A DNA stretch of 64,000 bases, from assembly GCF_900111995.1 (NCBI RefSeq), contig NZ_FOKF01000005.1:62001-126000 (forward strand). The letters are read 5' to 3'. Under the pieces are notes generated by a model, which worked only from the letters and a program-made list of their open reading frames with translations, did not search any database and was not told the DNA's origin. A program made the translations under genes and the position numbers. Source of the stretch: Collimonas sp. OK607. Its GTDB lineage: Bacteria > Pseudomonadota > Gammaproteobacteria > Burkholderiales > Burkholderiaceae_D. This document shows, one piece after another, positions 34,176-42,310 of this stretch. Within the stretch, counting starts at the first letter, position 1; each line of letters begins with the position of its first letter.

Positions 34176-35027
34176 ATGATGCAAGACGCGTATTTTCTCA
34201 CCGCACCGGATGGCGACAAGCTGATTCCGTTGATATTCGATTCACCGCACAGCAGCCGCTTTTGCCCGCCTGACATGCAGGCTACCGCCCCGGAAGCGGC
34301 GCTGATGTCGGGCTGGGATGCCTATGTCGACGAGTTATGGAGCGGCGCCACCCAATTCGGCGCAAGCTTGCTGGCGGCGCGCGTGCACCGCAGTTATATC
34401 GATTTCAACCGCGCCCGTAGCGACATCGATCCGGAACTGCTCGACCAGTCCTGGCCCGAAGCGCTGCAGGTATCGGAAAAAAGCAAAGCCGGCATGGGTT
34501 TGATCCGGCGTTACGCCCTGCCCGGCGTGCAGATGTACGACCGCAAACTGAGCATCGCCGAAGTGCAGCATCGCATCCATCACTATTACGATCCATACCA
34601 TGTCCAACTGCAGCAACTGATCAACGCGGCACACGCCCGCTTTGGCCAGGTTTGGCATATCGATTGCCATTCGATGAAATCGGTCGGCAACGCCATGAAT
34701 ATCGATAACGGCGCGCGCCGTCCGGATTTTGTGCTGGGCGACCGCAACGGCAGCGCCGCCGATCCGGCCTTTACCGAATGGGTCGCACAGCAGTTGCAGG
34801 CGCAAGGTTACGTCGTCAAGATCAACGATCCTTATCGCGGCGCCGAGTTGGTACGAGCCTACAGCGATCCGCAACATGGGCGCTACAGTATCCAGATCGA
34901 AATCAACCGCGCTTTGTACATGGATGAGCAAAGCCTGGAGCGCAGTGCCGGGTTTGCCACGCTTCAGCACAACCTGACGCAACTCGCCGAGCAGATGTCG
35001 AGGTATATTAGCGGCAAATTAACCTGA
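34176..35027 (+). CDS. N-formylglutamate amidohydrolase
   Basis: 283 aa from ATG 34176 (AAGGA 5 nt before; a second ATG follows directly). FGase-family motifs: IFDSPHSSRFCPPD near the start, GWDAYVDELW, HRSYIDFNRARSDIDPELL, VWHIDCHSMKSVG and INDPYRGAELVRAYSDP. The enzyme hydrolyses N-formyl-L-glutamate to glutamate plus formate, the last step of one histidine route. No other hut gene is nearby, so the real substrate may be another N-acyl amino acid delivered by the permease encoded upstream. Confidence 0.88.
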   Translation: MMQDAYFLTAPDGDKLIPLIFDSPHSSRFCPPDMQATAPEAALMSGWDAYVDELWSGATQFGASLLAARVHRSYIDFNRARSDIDPELLDQSWPEALQVSEKSKAGMGLIRRYALPGVQMYDRKLSIAEVQHRIHHYYDPYHVQLQQLINAAHARFGQVWHIDCHSMKSVGNAMNIDNGARRPDFVLGDRNGSAADPAFTEWVAQQLQAQGYVVKINDPYRGAELVRAYSDPQHGRYSIQIEINRALYMDEQSLERSAGFATLQHNLTQLAEQMSRYISGKLT

Positions 35028-35043
35028 ATAGAATCTGGATAGC

Positions 35044-35805
35044 ATGGCCGACTATACCGTTGCCGCAGTAGATGAAGCATTGGCGCTACTCTTGCTGGTA
35101 GCCCAAAGCCCGGGGCATGGCGTGACCGAACTGTCGGTCATGTCCGGCAATACCAAGGCGCGTACCTTCCGCCTGCTATACACGCTGGAACAACGCGGCC
35201 TTTTGCATCGCGAAGGCGACACGCCGACTTATCATCTGGGTTACAAAGCCCTGTACCTCGGCGTCGCCGCCCAGGAACAGGTGAGCCTGGTGCGTGTGGC
35301 GCGTAGCCATTTGCGCGATATCGGCGGCATCTGCAATGAAAACGTCCAGGTGCGGGTGCGGGATGGTTTGGAAACCGTGTGCGTGGCGCGTTGGGAATCG
35401 ACCCAGGCGGTACGGGTCCATACCGACGTCGGCAACCGGCGTCCGCTGTACGCGGGTGCTTCCGGCAAGGTGCTGCTGGCGCACGCGCCGCAGCAGGTTC
35501 AGCAGGCGCTGTTCGATAGCGCCCTGACCCGCCTTACCGACAATACAATCATCGACCGCACATTACTGGAACAGGAACTGCAGCAAGTGCTGGCACAAGG
35601 TTACAGCGTGTCCTACGGCGAAAGATCCAGCGGTGCGGTGGCGATTGCGGCGCCGATCATGGATGCCGACGGCGCGGTCATCGCGGCCTTGGGCATTGCC
35701 GGCCCGGCCAGCCGTATCACGGCCGAACATCTGCCGGGTTTGATCGATCTGGTGGTGCAGCGCGCGGGTGATCTGTCGCTGGGTTTGGGGTATGCCTACC
35801 GCTAA
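35044..35805 (+). CDS. IclR-family transcriptional regulator
   Basis: 253 aa. N-terminal winged helix (VDEALALLLLVAQSPGHGVTELSVMSGNTKARTFRLLYTLEQRGLL). The ligand domain from about 80 includes RPLYAGASGKVLLAHAP and SYGERSSGAVAIAAPIMDADGAVIAALGIAGPASRI, the IclR effector-binding signature. Located 16 bp after the amidohydrolase in the same direction, it is the likely local regulator of the permease/amidohydrolase operon. Confidence 0.92.
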   Translation: MADYTVAAVDEALALLLLVAQSPGHGVTELSVMSGNTKARTFRLLYTLEQRGLLHREGDTPTYHLGYKALYLGVAAQEQVSLVRVARSHLRDIGGICNENVQVRVRDGLETVCVARWESTQAVRVHTDVGNRRPLYAGASGKVLLAHAPQQVQQALFDSALTRLTDNTIIDRTLLEQELQQVLAQGYSVSYGERSSGAVAIAAPIMDADGAVIAALGIAGPASRITAEHLPGLIDLVVQRAGDLSLGLGYAYR

Positions 35806-35823
35806 TCTGCCATGCTGGCGTGT

Positions 35824-36723
35824 TCAGTTGTCTTTGGAAATATAGTTCGACACGCCACTGACCAACGCGTCAAAAACAATCCGGCAGCGCTCGCTGGAGC
35901 GCAAATCTTCATGCATCACGATCCAGGTTTCCAGTTCACCCGTGACTGCTTGCGGCAGCACCGGCAGCAACTCGGGATTGCGTTCGACCAGCGCCGCCTG
36001 GCACATGCCGATGCCATACCCGGCGCGTATCGCCGCTAGTTGCGCCAGCTGGTTGTCGGTAAATAACGAGAACATATCGCGCGTCAGCGGCAGGCCGCGC
36101 TTTTGCATGTTGCGGATGTAGCTGGTTTCCTGATCGAAGCCGATCAGCGCATGGCTCTTCAGGTCGTCGATGCTGGACGGCATGCCGCATTGCTCCAGAT
36201 AACGCCGATGGGCAAACAAGCCGAGCGGAATGGCGCCAACCCGGCGTGCGATCAGGGCGGCCTGGCTGGGCTGCACCATGCGGATCGCAATATCGGCATC
36301 GCGCTGCAACAGATCCTGGGTCCGGTTCGACAACACCAATTCAATCTTGATGGCGGGATGGGCCTCGCGCAGCGCGGTCAGGATCGGCGGCAAGACTTCA
36401 ACCCCGACCACATCCGATACCGTAATGCGCACCGTGCCATGGCTGCTGACGCTGGCGTCGGTCGATGCGCGCCGCAAGGCATTGGCGGTGGCGCGCAGGT
36501 TTTCCGCAAACGGACGCAAGGTCACTGCGGTATCGGTGGCCGCCAGCCCGGTCTGCGAGCGGGTGAATAATTTGACGCCTAATGCCTGTTCCAGCGCCTC
36601 TACCTGACGGCCGACGGTGGGTTGGGTCAGCCCCAGGCGCCGGGCCCCACCCGACAACGAGCCTTCTTCCATCACGGCCAGGAAAGCGCGGTACAGATCC
36701 CATCCAGGTTCTTGTGTGGTCAT
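35824..36723 (-). CDS. LysR-family transcriptional regulator
   Basis: 299 aa. N-terminal HTH: LYRAFLAVMEEGSLSGGARRLGLTQPTVGRQVEALEQALGVKLFTRSQTGL. Substrate-binding domain from about 95. Divergent from the NAD(P)-binding protein at 36818, its probable target. Converges on the IclR gene with an 18-bp gap. Confidence 0.93.
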   Translation of the reverse strand: MTTQEPGWDLYRAFLAVMEEGSLSGGARRLGLTQPTVGRQVEALEQALGVKLFTRSQTGLAATDTAVTLRPFAENLRATANALRRASTDASVSSHGTVRITVSDVVGVEVLPPILTALREAHPAIKIELVLSNRTQDLLQRDADIAIRMVQPSQAALIARRVGAIPLGLFAHRRYLEQCGMPSSIDDLKSHALIGFDQETSYIRNMQKRGLPLTRDMFSLFTDNQLAQLAAIRAGYGIGMCQAALVERNPELLPVLPQAVTGELETWIVMHEDLRSSERCRIVFDALVSGVSNYISKDN

Positions 36724-36735
36724 ACAAATATGTAT
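36722..36735. promoter_or_regulatory. Palindrome at the LysR start
   Basis: ATACA-AATA-TGTAT overlaps the LysR start codon (minus ATG at 36723-36721). It contains a T-N11-A arrangement and could be an autoregulatory site. Confidence 0.35.
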
Positions 36736-36817
36736 AGCGGCTATGTTGAGATAGACAATTTTAAACCAAGAGTAGCGCTGTTACGCTGGACTCCTGAACT
36801 TTAAGGAGGTAACCCCC

Positions 36818-37819
36818 ATGAAACAGAAGATCGCGTTGGTACTCGGAGCAACAGGCGGCATCGGCAATGCCATGGCAAAAACATTGATGCAGCGCGGCTG
36901 GCAGGTGCGCGCCCTGCACCGGCGCGCTGATCAGATGGTGGCCAGGGATCGCAACAGCGACCTTAGCGGCGGTGTTGCCACCAGCATTGCCACCGGCATC
37001 GTCTGGCGGCAGGGCGATGCGATGCATGAGCAGGATGTGATCGCTGCCGCCGCAGGCGTGGATATCATCGTGCATGCGGTCAATCCGCCGGGCTATCGCA
37101 ACTGGGCGCAACTGGTCATGCCGATGATAGAAAACAGCATCGCCGCGGCGCGCGTCTCCGGCGCCCGCATTGTCTTTCCGGGTACCGTCTACAACTATGG
37201 TCCTGATGCTTTGCCGGCATTGCGCGAGACCTCGCCGCAGAATCCGGCCACCCGCAAGGGCGCGATCCGGGCGCAAATGGAGCGGCGGCTGCAGCTCGCC
37301 AGCCAAAGCGGCGTGCGCACGCTGGTAGTGCGCGCCGGTGATTTCTTCGGACCGCACCTGGCCAATTCCTGGTTCTCGCAAGGGCTGATCAAGCCGGGCC
37401 AGCCGGTCGCCGCAGTCACCTATCCCGGCAAACGCGGCATCGGCCATCAATGGGCTTACCTGCCCGATGTCGCCGAGACCATGATGCAACTGATCGAGCG
37501 CGAAGAGGCGCTGGCCGGCTTCGATACCTTCCACATGAACGGCCACTGGGATGCGGACGGTACGCAAATGGTCGCCGCAATCGGCCGTGTGACGGGGCAG
37601 CCGGACCTCAAGGCAAGAAGTTTCCCTTGGTGGCTGCTGCCGCTGGCTTCGCCCTTTGTGCCGCTGTTCCGCGAACTGCGCGAGGTCGGCTATCTGTGGC
37701 GGCAGCCGGTGCGGCTGGATAACCGCCGCTTGCTCAAATTGCTTGGCAGCGAGCCGCACACAGCGCTGGACGACGCCGTCAAGGCCACGCTGACGGGTAT
37801 CGGATGCCTGAAAGCATAA
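36818..37819 (+). CDS. NAD-dependent epimerase/dehydratase family protein
   Basis: 333 aa preceded by AAGGAGG. Rossmann start IALVLGATGGIGNAMAKTLMQRGWQVRALHR, then HAVNPPGYRNWAQLV and IVFPGTVYNYGPDA, an atypical-SDR arrangement in which Tyr of VYNYG stands where the active-site YxxxK is expected. The C-terminal half resembles NADH-flavin/sugar-epimerase-like proteins of unknown substrate. Divergent from a LysR gene. Confidence 0.85.
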   Translation: MKQKIALVLGATGGIGNAMAKTLMQRGWQVRALHRRADQMVARDRNSDLSGGVATSIATGIVWRQGDAMHEQDVIAAAAGVDIIVHAVNPPGYRNWAQLVMPMIENSIAAARVSGARIVFPGTVYNYGPDALPALRETSPQNPATRKGAIRAQMERRLQLASQSGVRTLVVRAGDFFGPHLANSWFSQGLIKPGQPVAAVTYPGKRGIGHQWAYLPDVAETMMQLIEREEALAGFDTFHMNGHWDADGTQMVAAIGRVTGQPDLKARSFPWWLLPLASPFVPLFRELREVGYLWRQPVRLDNRRLLKLLGSEPHTALDDAVKATLTGIGCLKA

Positions 37820-37995
37820 CGGGCGAGCAACATTATATTTTGCTGTGATCCAGCCTTAGCAAATCGTGTCGGGGGATAATGCGTACTGCAATTGATTCAT
37901 AAACGGCTGCTGTCGCCATAATCGCGATGTGCAGCCATCATTATTGGAAGTAACGCATTTTGAAGACGACAAGAACCAAACGCTGGAGCGGTAAG

Positions 37996-38502
37996 ATGGA
38001 CTCCCTGACAACGGCCTATTTGAAAGAGGTCTTGGGCAAGATGGAAGTGTACGGCGATCGCGTGCAATTCGGACTGACCAGCCCGGGGCCGTGCCCGTAT
38101 TATCAGCTTACCAATAGTGCCGAAAAGAAAATGGCATTCGACAGCAATAGCCATCTGCTGCACCCGAAGGAAGATGAATTTGTGGGCCCCAACGCCACGC
38201 CGGTATTTACCCTGGAACAAATCAAGGCAGCTGTTGCCGCCGGCGGTTTCCGCTCGGTAGGCGTTACGCGCGTCAGTTCTGCAGGCGGTCGCGTCGTCAG
38301 CCGTAGCGGCGGTACCCGCGGCGGTGCGGTAGCGATGAAAGCCAAGGATTTGATCGACGCTGCCAGATATGACTATTTCCGTAATAATCGCCAGACGCTG
38401 CCCGATGGTATCGGTGAACATACGGCAGAAATCACAGACTTGATGCTCAAAGGCAGTTCAGCCGAAGATGCATTCGGCGAAGTCGTCAAACGGCATTTCT
38501 GA
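37996..38502 (+). CDS. Uncharacterised 168-aa protein
   Basis: Not recognised. ATG 37996 has GGAG 7 nt upstream; a TTG 36 nt earlier is the alternative. No signal peptide or membrane segment. It has a cluster of short residues GGRVVSRSGGTRGGAVAMKAKDLIDAARYDYF in the middle, rich in Gly/Arg/Ser, and a helical C-terminus (DLMLKGSSAEDAFGEVVKRHF). Own terminator follows and base use matches the neighbours, so it is likely a real, monocistronic gene. Function cannot be assigned. Confidence 0.7.
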   Translation: MDSLTTAYLKEVLGKMEVYGDRVQFGLTSPGPCPYYQLTNSAEKKMAFDSNSHLLHPKEDEFVGPNATPVFTLEQIKAAVAAGGFRSVGVTRVSSAGGRVVSRSGGTRGGAVAMKAKDLIDAARYDYFRNNRQTLPDGIGEHTAEITDLMLKGSSAEDAFGEVVKRHF

Positions 38503-38519
38503 TTGCGATTGCCGGAGTG

Positions 38520-38550
38520 TGGCCTGGCAGAGATGTCAGGCCATTTTTTT
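38520..38550 (+). terminator. Rho-independent terminator after the 168-aa gene
   Basis: Stem TGGCCTG (38520-38526) / CAGGCCA (38537-38543), followed by seven T residues. It ends 1 bp before the convergent TetR stop. Confidence 0.9.
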
Positions 38551-38551
38551 A

Positions 38552-39163
38552 TCAAGCCACTTCGTAATAAGCCAGGAACATATCCACCGCTGAATCCAGT
38601 ACTTGCTGTTGCCGCGCCGCCGACAAAGGCGGCTGGTCCAGCGTAACCTGCGGCCAGAACGCAAAGGCTTTCAGCAAACTTTGCAGCTGATGCGCCGCGA
38701 AGGCGGGATCCGCCGGCTTTAGCTTCCCGGCTGCCTGGGCCGCGCCGATCCAGGCGCTGATGGCTTCTTCGCGCTCCTCCATTTTGGCGACCATGTCATG
38801 GGTCCGCTCTGGCGAATGGATGGCGGCAGCGATCGCTACCCGCGCCAGATCCAGGAGATTGCTGTCGCTGAGCATGTCCATCTTGATTTGCATCAGCTCG
38901 CGCAACTGCGCGCGCAGCGGCATATCATGACGAAAGGCCAAGGGGCCTTGGGCGGTTGTGGCTTGCCACAGGCGCAACAGGATTTCGGCAAACAATTCTT
39001 CCTTGCCCGGAAAATGGTTGTACACCGTGCGCTTTGAAACCTCTGCCCGCGCGGCAATCTTGTCCATGCTGGTGGTTTCAAAACCATTGGCGCGGAATTC
39101 GGCAATTGCGGCCTGGATGATAGCCTCGCGTTTGCGGTCGGTAAGACGTTGGACTGTGGCCAT
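38552..39163 (-). CDS. TetR/AcrR-family regulator (AefR-like C-terminus)
   Basis: 203 aa. HTH: REAIIQAAIAEFRANGFETTSMDKIAARAEVSKRTVYNHFPGKEELFAEIL. The C-terminal domain (ADPAFAAHQLQSLLKAFAFWPQV) resembles the AefR-like TetR group. Divergent from the NAD(P)-binding protein at 39343, with a palindrome between. Confidence 0.92.
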   Translation of the reverse strand: MATVQRLTDRKREAIIQAAIAEFRANGFETTSMDKIAARAEVSKRTVYNHFPGKEELFAEILLRLWQATTAQGPLAFRHDMPLRAQLRELMQIKMDMLSDSNLLDLARVAIAAAIHSPERTHDMVAKMEEREEAISAWIGAAQAAGKLKPADPAFAAHQLQSLLKAFAFWPQVTLDQPPLSAARQQQVLDSAVDMFLAYYEVA

Positions 39164-39228
39164 GGTGTGCTTCAGGATGACGGATAACTGAATTTTACAC
39201 CAGGTAGTTTACTTCTGAATAAATAGAA

Positions 39229-39243
39229 ACTACACTGTGTAGT
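39229..39243. promoter_or_regulatory. Candidate TetR operator
   Basis: ACTACAC-T-GTGTAGT, perfect 7-bp arms about a single base, midway in the 179-bp divergent region. Confidence 0.55.
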
Positions 39244-39342
39244 GTAATAAATTGACCGGAATGCTGGCGGCGATGATTGGCAGCAGCGGCCGACGGCAAC
39301 ACACCAGGTAAAACAAGCAGTACAACAAGATCGGACCCAGCA

Positions 39343-40002
39343 ATGAAAGTAATCCTATTTGGCGCCAGCGGCATGGTCGGGCAAGGCGTGTTGCGCGAGT
39401 GCCAGCTTGATGCCGATGTTGAAACCGTGCTGGCAGTTGGCCGCAGCGCCGTTGCCAACGTGTCCGGTAAATTGTGCGAACTGGTCATCCCGGATCTGAT
39501 GCGGATTGCGGACCAGGCCGAATCATTGCAAGGTTACGACGCTTGCTTCTTCTGCCTCGGCGTATCGTCGGCCGGCATGTCGGAAGCACGCTACAGCGAA
39601 CTCACCTACGATCTCACGCTGACCGTCGCCAACGTGCTGGCGGCGCAGAATCCCGGCATCACCTTCATCTATGTCTCAGGCGCCGGCACCGATTCCAGCG
39701 AGCACGGCAGCAGCATGTGGGCCCGGGTCAAAGGCCGCACCGAAAACGCCTTGCTGCGCCTGCCGATCAAGGCCGCCTTCATGTTCCGTCCCGGCGTCAT
39801 CCAGCCGCTGCACGGCGCGCGCTCCAAGACCCGGTCTTACCGCTTGCTCTATCAATTTTCTGCGCCGCTGCTGCCGCTGATCCGGCGGTTTTTCCCGAAG
39901 CACATCACCACTACCGAACAGATGGGACGCGCCATGATCAAACTGGCGCGGCAGGGTGGCCCCAAGCAGGTGCTTGAGGTGGCGGATATCAACGCCGTCT
40001 AG
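39343..40002 (+). CDS. NAD(P)H-binding atypical SDR
   Basis: 219 aa from MKVILFGASGMVGQGVLREC, with Rossmann GxxGxxG motif. GYDACFFCLGVSSAGMSEARYSELTYDLT and FIYVSGAGTDSSEHGSSMWARVKGRTENALL contain the Ser and a W-A-R-V-K-G-R-T-E motif in place of YxxxK, as in HTATIP2/TIP30-like proteins. Cofactor binding is expected; catalytic activity is uncertain because the Tyr is missing. Probably controlled by the divergent TetR. Confidence 0.83.
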   Translation: MKVILFGASGMVGQGVLRECQLDADVETVLAVGRSAVANVSGKLCELVIPDLMRIADQAESLQGYDACFFCLGVSSAGMSEARYSELTYDLTLTVANVLAAQNPGITFIYVSGAGTDSSEHGSSMWARVKGRTENALLRLPIKAAFMFRPGVIQPLHGARSKTRSYRLLYQFSAPLLPLIRRFFPKHITTTEQMGRAMIKLARQGGPKQVLEVADINAV

Positions 40003-40041
40003 TTTTTTTGCGCCGGTAGTAAGCCTAAGAAGCCCAAGTGC

Positions 40042-40665
40042 TCAAGCCAGGCCATTGCGGCCATGCCGCAGAAAAGCCGGCCGTTGGCTCAGCCGTTCAA
40101 AGTAGGCCGCTACCGCCGGATATTTTGGATGCTGCAAAGGCGTCATCAGCCAGCGATTGACCGACAAACCGAGCGGCACGTCGGCCAGCGAGAAGGTGTC
40201 GCCTAAAATATAAGCACCGGTTGCCGCCAGCCGCTGCTCCAGGATGCCGATATGTTTCGACCAGCTGGCCACCGATGCCGCCAGCGCGGCCGGGTCGGCG
40301 TAAGCAGGATTCTTCCTCACCAACGCCACGAATGCATAGCGCCAGGCATTGTTCAGTTCGGTCGCCTGCCAGTCCATCCACTGCTCGACCTTGGCCCGTT
40401 CGCGCGGCGCCGTCGGCAGCAAACCGCCGTCGCCGTAGGCCGCGGCCAGGTAGCGGATGATGGCGTTGGATTCCCACAGCACGAAATCGCCGTCACGGAT
40501 TACCGGCACCATCGCGTTTGGATTCAAGGCCAGGTAATCGGCCGTATCGGTAGCGCGAAAGCCGCTGCCCCAGTCTTCCCGTTCGAACGGCAGGCCCAGT
40601 TCATCGCATGTCCAAAGCACTTTACGGACATTGATTGACGCCGCCTTGCCCAATATTTTCAACAT
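40042..40665 (-). CDS. Glutathione S-transferase family protein
   Basis: 207 aa. Thioredoxin-fold N-terminus [32 protein letters not shown] with Ser as likely catalytic residue, [27 protein letters not shown] the glutathione site. Helical C-terminal domain with [14 protein letters not shown]. Close to the GstB/YfcF-like bacterial group. Divergent from the HU gene. Confidence 0.92.
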   Translation of the reverse strand: MLKILGKAASINVRKVLWTCDELGLPFEREDWGSGFRATDTADYLALNPNAMVPVIRDGDFVLWESNAIIRYLAAAYGDGGLLPTAPRERAKVEQWMDWQATELNNAWRYAFVALVRKNPAYADPAALAASVASWSKHIGILEQRLAATGAYILGDTFSLADVPLGLSVNRWLMTPLQHPKYPAVAAYFERLSQRPAFLRHGRNGLA

Positions 40666-40751
40666 GAAAATCCTCTTTTTCTATCGCTAAACCTGGTTTT
40701 TGTGCTAAAGATACGACCGCCTGCAAACGAAATTTTAAAAGCAATTTGTCT

Positions 40752-40765
40752 CAAACGCCCGTTTG
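40752..40765. promoter_or_regulatory. CAAAC-N4-GTTTG palindrome
   Basis: CAAACG-CC-CGTTTG lies midway between the GST and HU starts. It fits the published PsrA-type consensus (C/G-AAAC-N2-4-GTTT-C/G), but no PsrA gene is in the window, so assignment is weak. Confidence 0.3.
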
Positions 40766-40844
40766 CGGTAGTCTACATCGCCGATTCCAAGCAAATACGG
40801 TGCTAGAATTTGCAACTCACCACTTTTTTTGAGGATTTAACGAA

Positions 40845-41129
40845 ATGAACAAAACCGAATTGATCGACGCCATTGCCACCGATTGCGAAATCTCGAAAGC
40901 CGCTGCACAGCGCGCTTTGGAATCCGTCGTAGACAACGTGATCAAGGCCGTGACTAAAGGTAATACTGTTCAGTTGATTGGATTTGGTTCGTTCTCTTCC
41001 GGTAAACGTGCTGCACGCGTCGGTCGCAATCCACGCACCGGCGAAGCAATCAAGATTGCTGCAGCCAAGACCGTCAAGTTCACAGCTGGTAAAGCATTCA
41101 AAGATGCAGTGAACAAAAAGAAGAAATGA
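40845..41129 (+). CDS. HU-family DNA-binding protein
   Basis: 94 aa, start [29 protein letters not shown], with the DNA-binding arm [30 protein letters not shown] and a Lys-rich tail KKKK. Histone-like nucleoid protein of the HU-beta group, dimeric. Monocistronic, AGGA before the ATG and a strong terminator after. Confidence 0.96.
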   Translation: MNKTELIDAIATDCEISKAAAQRALESVVDNVIKAVTKGNTVQLIGFGSFSSGKRAARVGRNPRTGEAIKIAAAKTVKFTAGKAFKDAVNKKKK

Positions 41130-41136
41130 TGTAACG

Positions 41137-41173
41137 AAAGCCCCTTGAAGAAATTCAGGGGGCTTTTTTTTCG
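41137..41173 (+). terminator. Rho-independent terminator of the HU gene
   Basis: Thirteen-pair stem AAAGCCCCTTGAA (41137-41149) / TTCAGGGGGCTTT (41154-41166) with a GAAA tetraloop and one G-U pair, followed by more T residues. Confidence 0.95.
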
Positions 41174-41515
41174 TCGGAAGAATTTCTGAACCTCCCATCA
41201 CCCCCGCCTTACCACCCTACCCAAACCGCCAGCCGCTCCATCCATGATTTTATATCAGTGTAAGTTGCGGTTTCAGTAACCGTCGCGTAACATTAATTTC
41301 GCTAGCCGTCATTGGTTCGCTGCGAAGCAGCAAAGGGCCGTGATTGCCCGCTCAAAGCCATGTTTTGTCGTTTTTCTGAGCGATAAGGCAAGGTTGAAAC
41401 GGACATCTGGTAAAAAAATCTTCCTTGGTAGACCTACGACCGGGGGAGAAATGATTTAATAAGTTCGAAACAGTTGCCAACGAAGTGGCCTGTATTTTTA
41501 TCAGCAGATGAAACG
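41174..41515. other. Intergenic region before the binding-protein gene
   Basis: 342 bp with no gene visible. It must hold the promoter of the 41516-45453 signalling operon; no consensus -35/-10 pair or clear operator was recognised. Confidence 0.4.
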
Positions 41516-42310
41516 ATGATCCGACAATGCCTAGGTTGCTTGATGCTTGTGGTGTGCAGCCTCGGCAGCGCAGTTGCCGCCGGCCCCGACTGCTCGCGTC
41601 CCTTTACGCTCGCATTGCACGATCACGGCTTGCTCTATTCCGTCGACACCGATACCGGGATCGACAAGGATTTTGCCGACGAGCTGATTCGCCGCAGCGG
41701 CTGCAAAGTCAGCGTCAGCCTGATGTCGCGCGATCGCATCTGGCAGTTGATCGAGTCCGGTGCGCTCGATTTCAGCCTGTCCGGTATCGCCAATGCCGAG
41801 CGCAACCGGTTCGCGAGCTTTGCCTGGTACTTCACCAACAAATACTATTTGTTGGTGCGCAAGGATGCCGGCATGCGCAAACTGGCCGATTTCGAACATA
41901 GCGACCGCTTTCAGCTTGGCGTCATCCGGAGTTTCCGCTACAGCGAATCGGCCAACCACCTGGTTGACAAGCTGACTGCCGCCAGCCGTGTAAGCCAGGC
42001 CAACGGCCTGGCTCCGCTGTATCAGGCGCTGCTCCTTAGCCACATTCAGGGCATGATCATTGAGCCCTTCGATTATCCGGCTCTGGAGGAAAAGAAGATT
42101 CGCGACGTTACTACCGTCATCGAATTCAACGATCCTGCGATACCGCACGGTCTCATCATGTCGAACAAGGCGCTGACGGCAGCTGAGCAAGACAAGTGGC
42201 GCGCATTGGTGAACGAGATGCGTGCAGACGGCACCGTCCGCCGTATCTTCGAGAAATATTTCAGTTCAGCCTTCGCTGGCCCCATGGTCGATTTCCAGGC
42301 ACCACCGTGA
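41516..42310 (+). CDS. Periplasmic substrate-binding protein (family 3 type)
   Basis: 264 aa from ATG 41516. Signal peptide MIRQCLGCLMLVVCSLGSAVAAG. Mature part is a bilobed SBP_bac_3-type receptor: FTLALHDHGLLYSVDTDTGIDKDFADELIRRSG, SGALDFSLSGIANAERNRFASFAWYFTNKYYLLVRK and VNEMRADGTVRRIFEKYF at the end. Usually such proteins feed an ABC importer, but none is present: the next gene, overlapping by 4 nt, is a membrane c-di-GMP enzyme. It therefore probably acts as a sensor that presents ligand to that enzyme, as NspS does for MbaA in Vibrio. Confidence 0.85.
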   Translation: MIRQCLGCLMLVVCSLGSAVAAGPDCSRPFTLALHDHGLLYSVDTDTGIDKDFADELIRRSGCKVSVSLMSRDRIWQLIESGALDFSLSGIANAERNRFASFAWYFTNKYYLLVRKDAGMRKLADFEHSDRFQLGVIRSFRYSESANHLVDKLTAASRVSQANGLAPLYQALLLSHIQGMIIEPFDYPALEEKKIRDVTTVIEFNDPAIPHGLIMSNKALTAAEQDKWRALVNEMRADGTVRRIFEKYFSSAFAGPMVDFQAPP

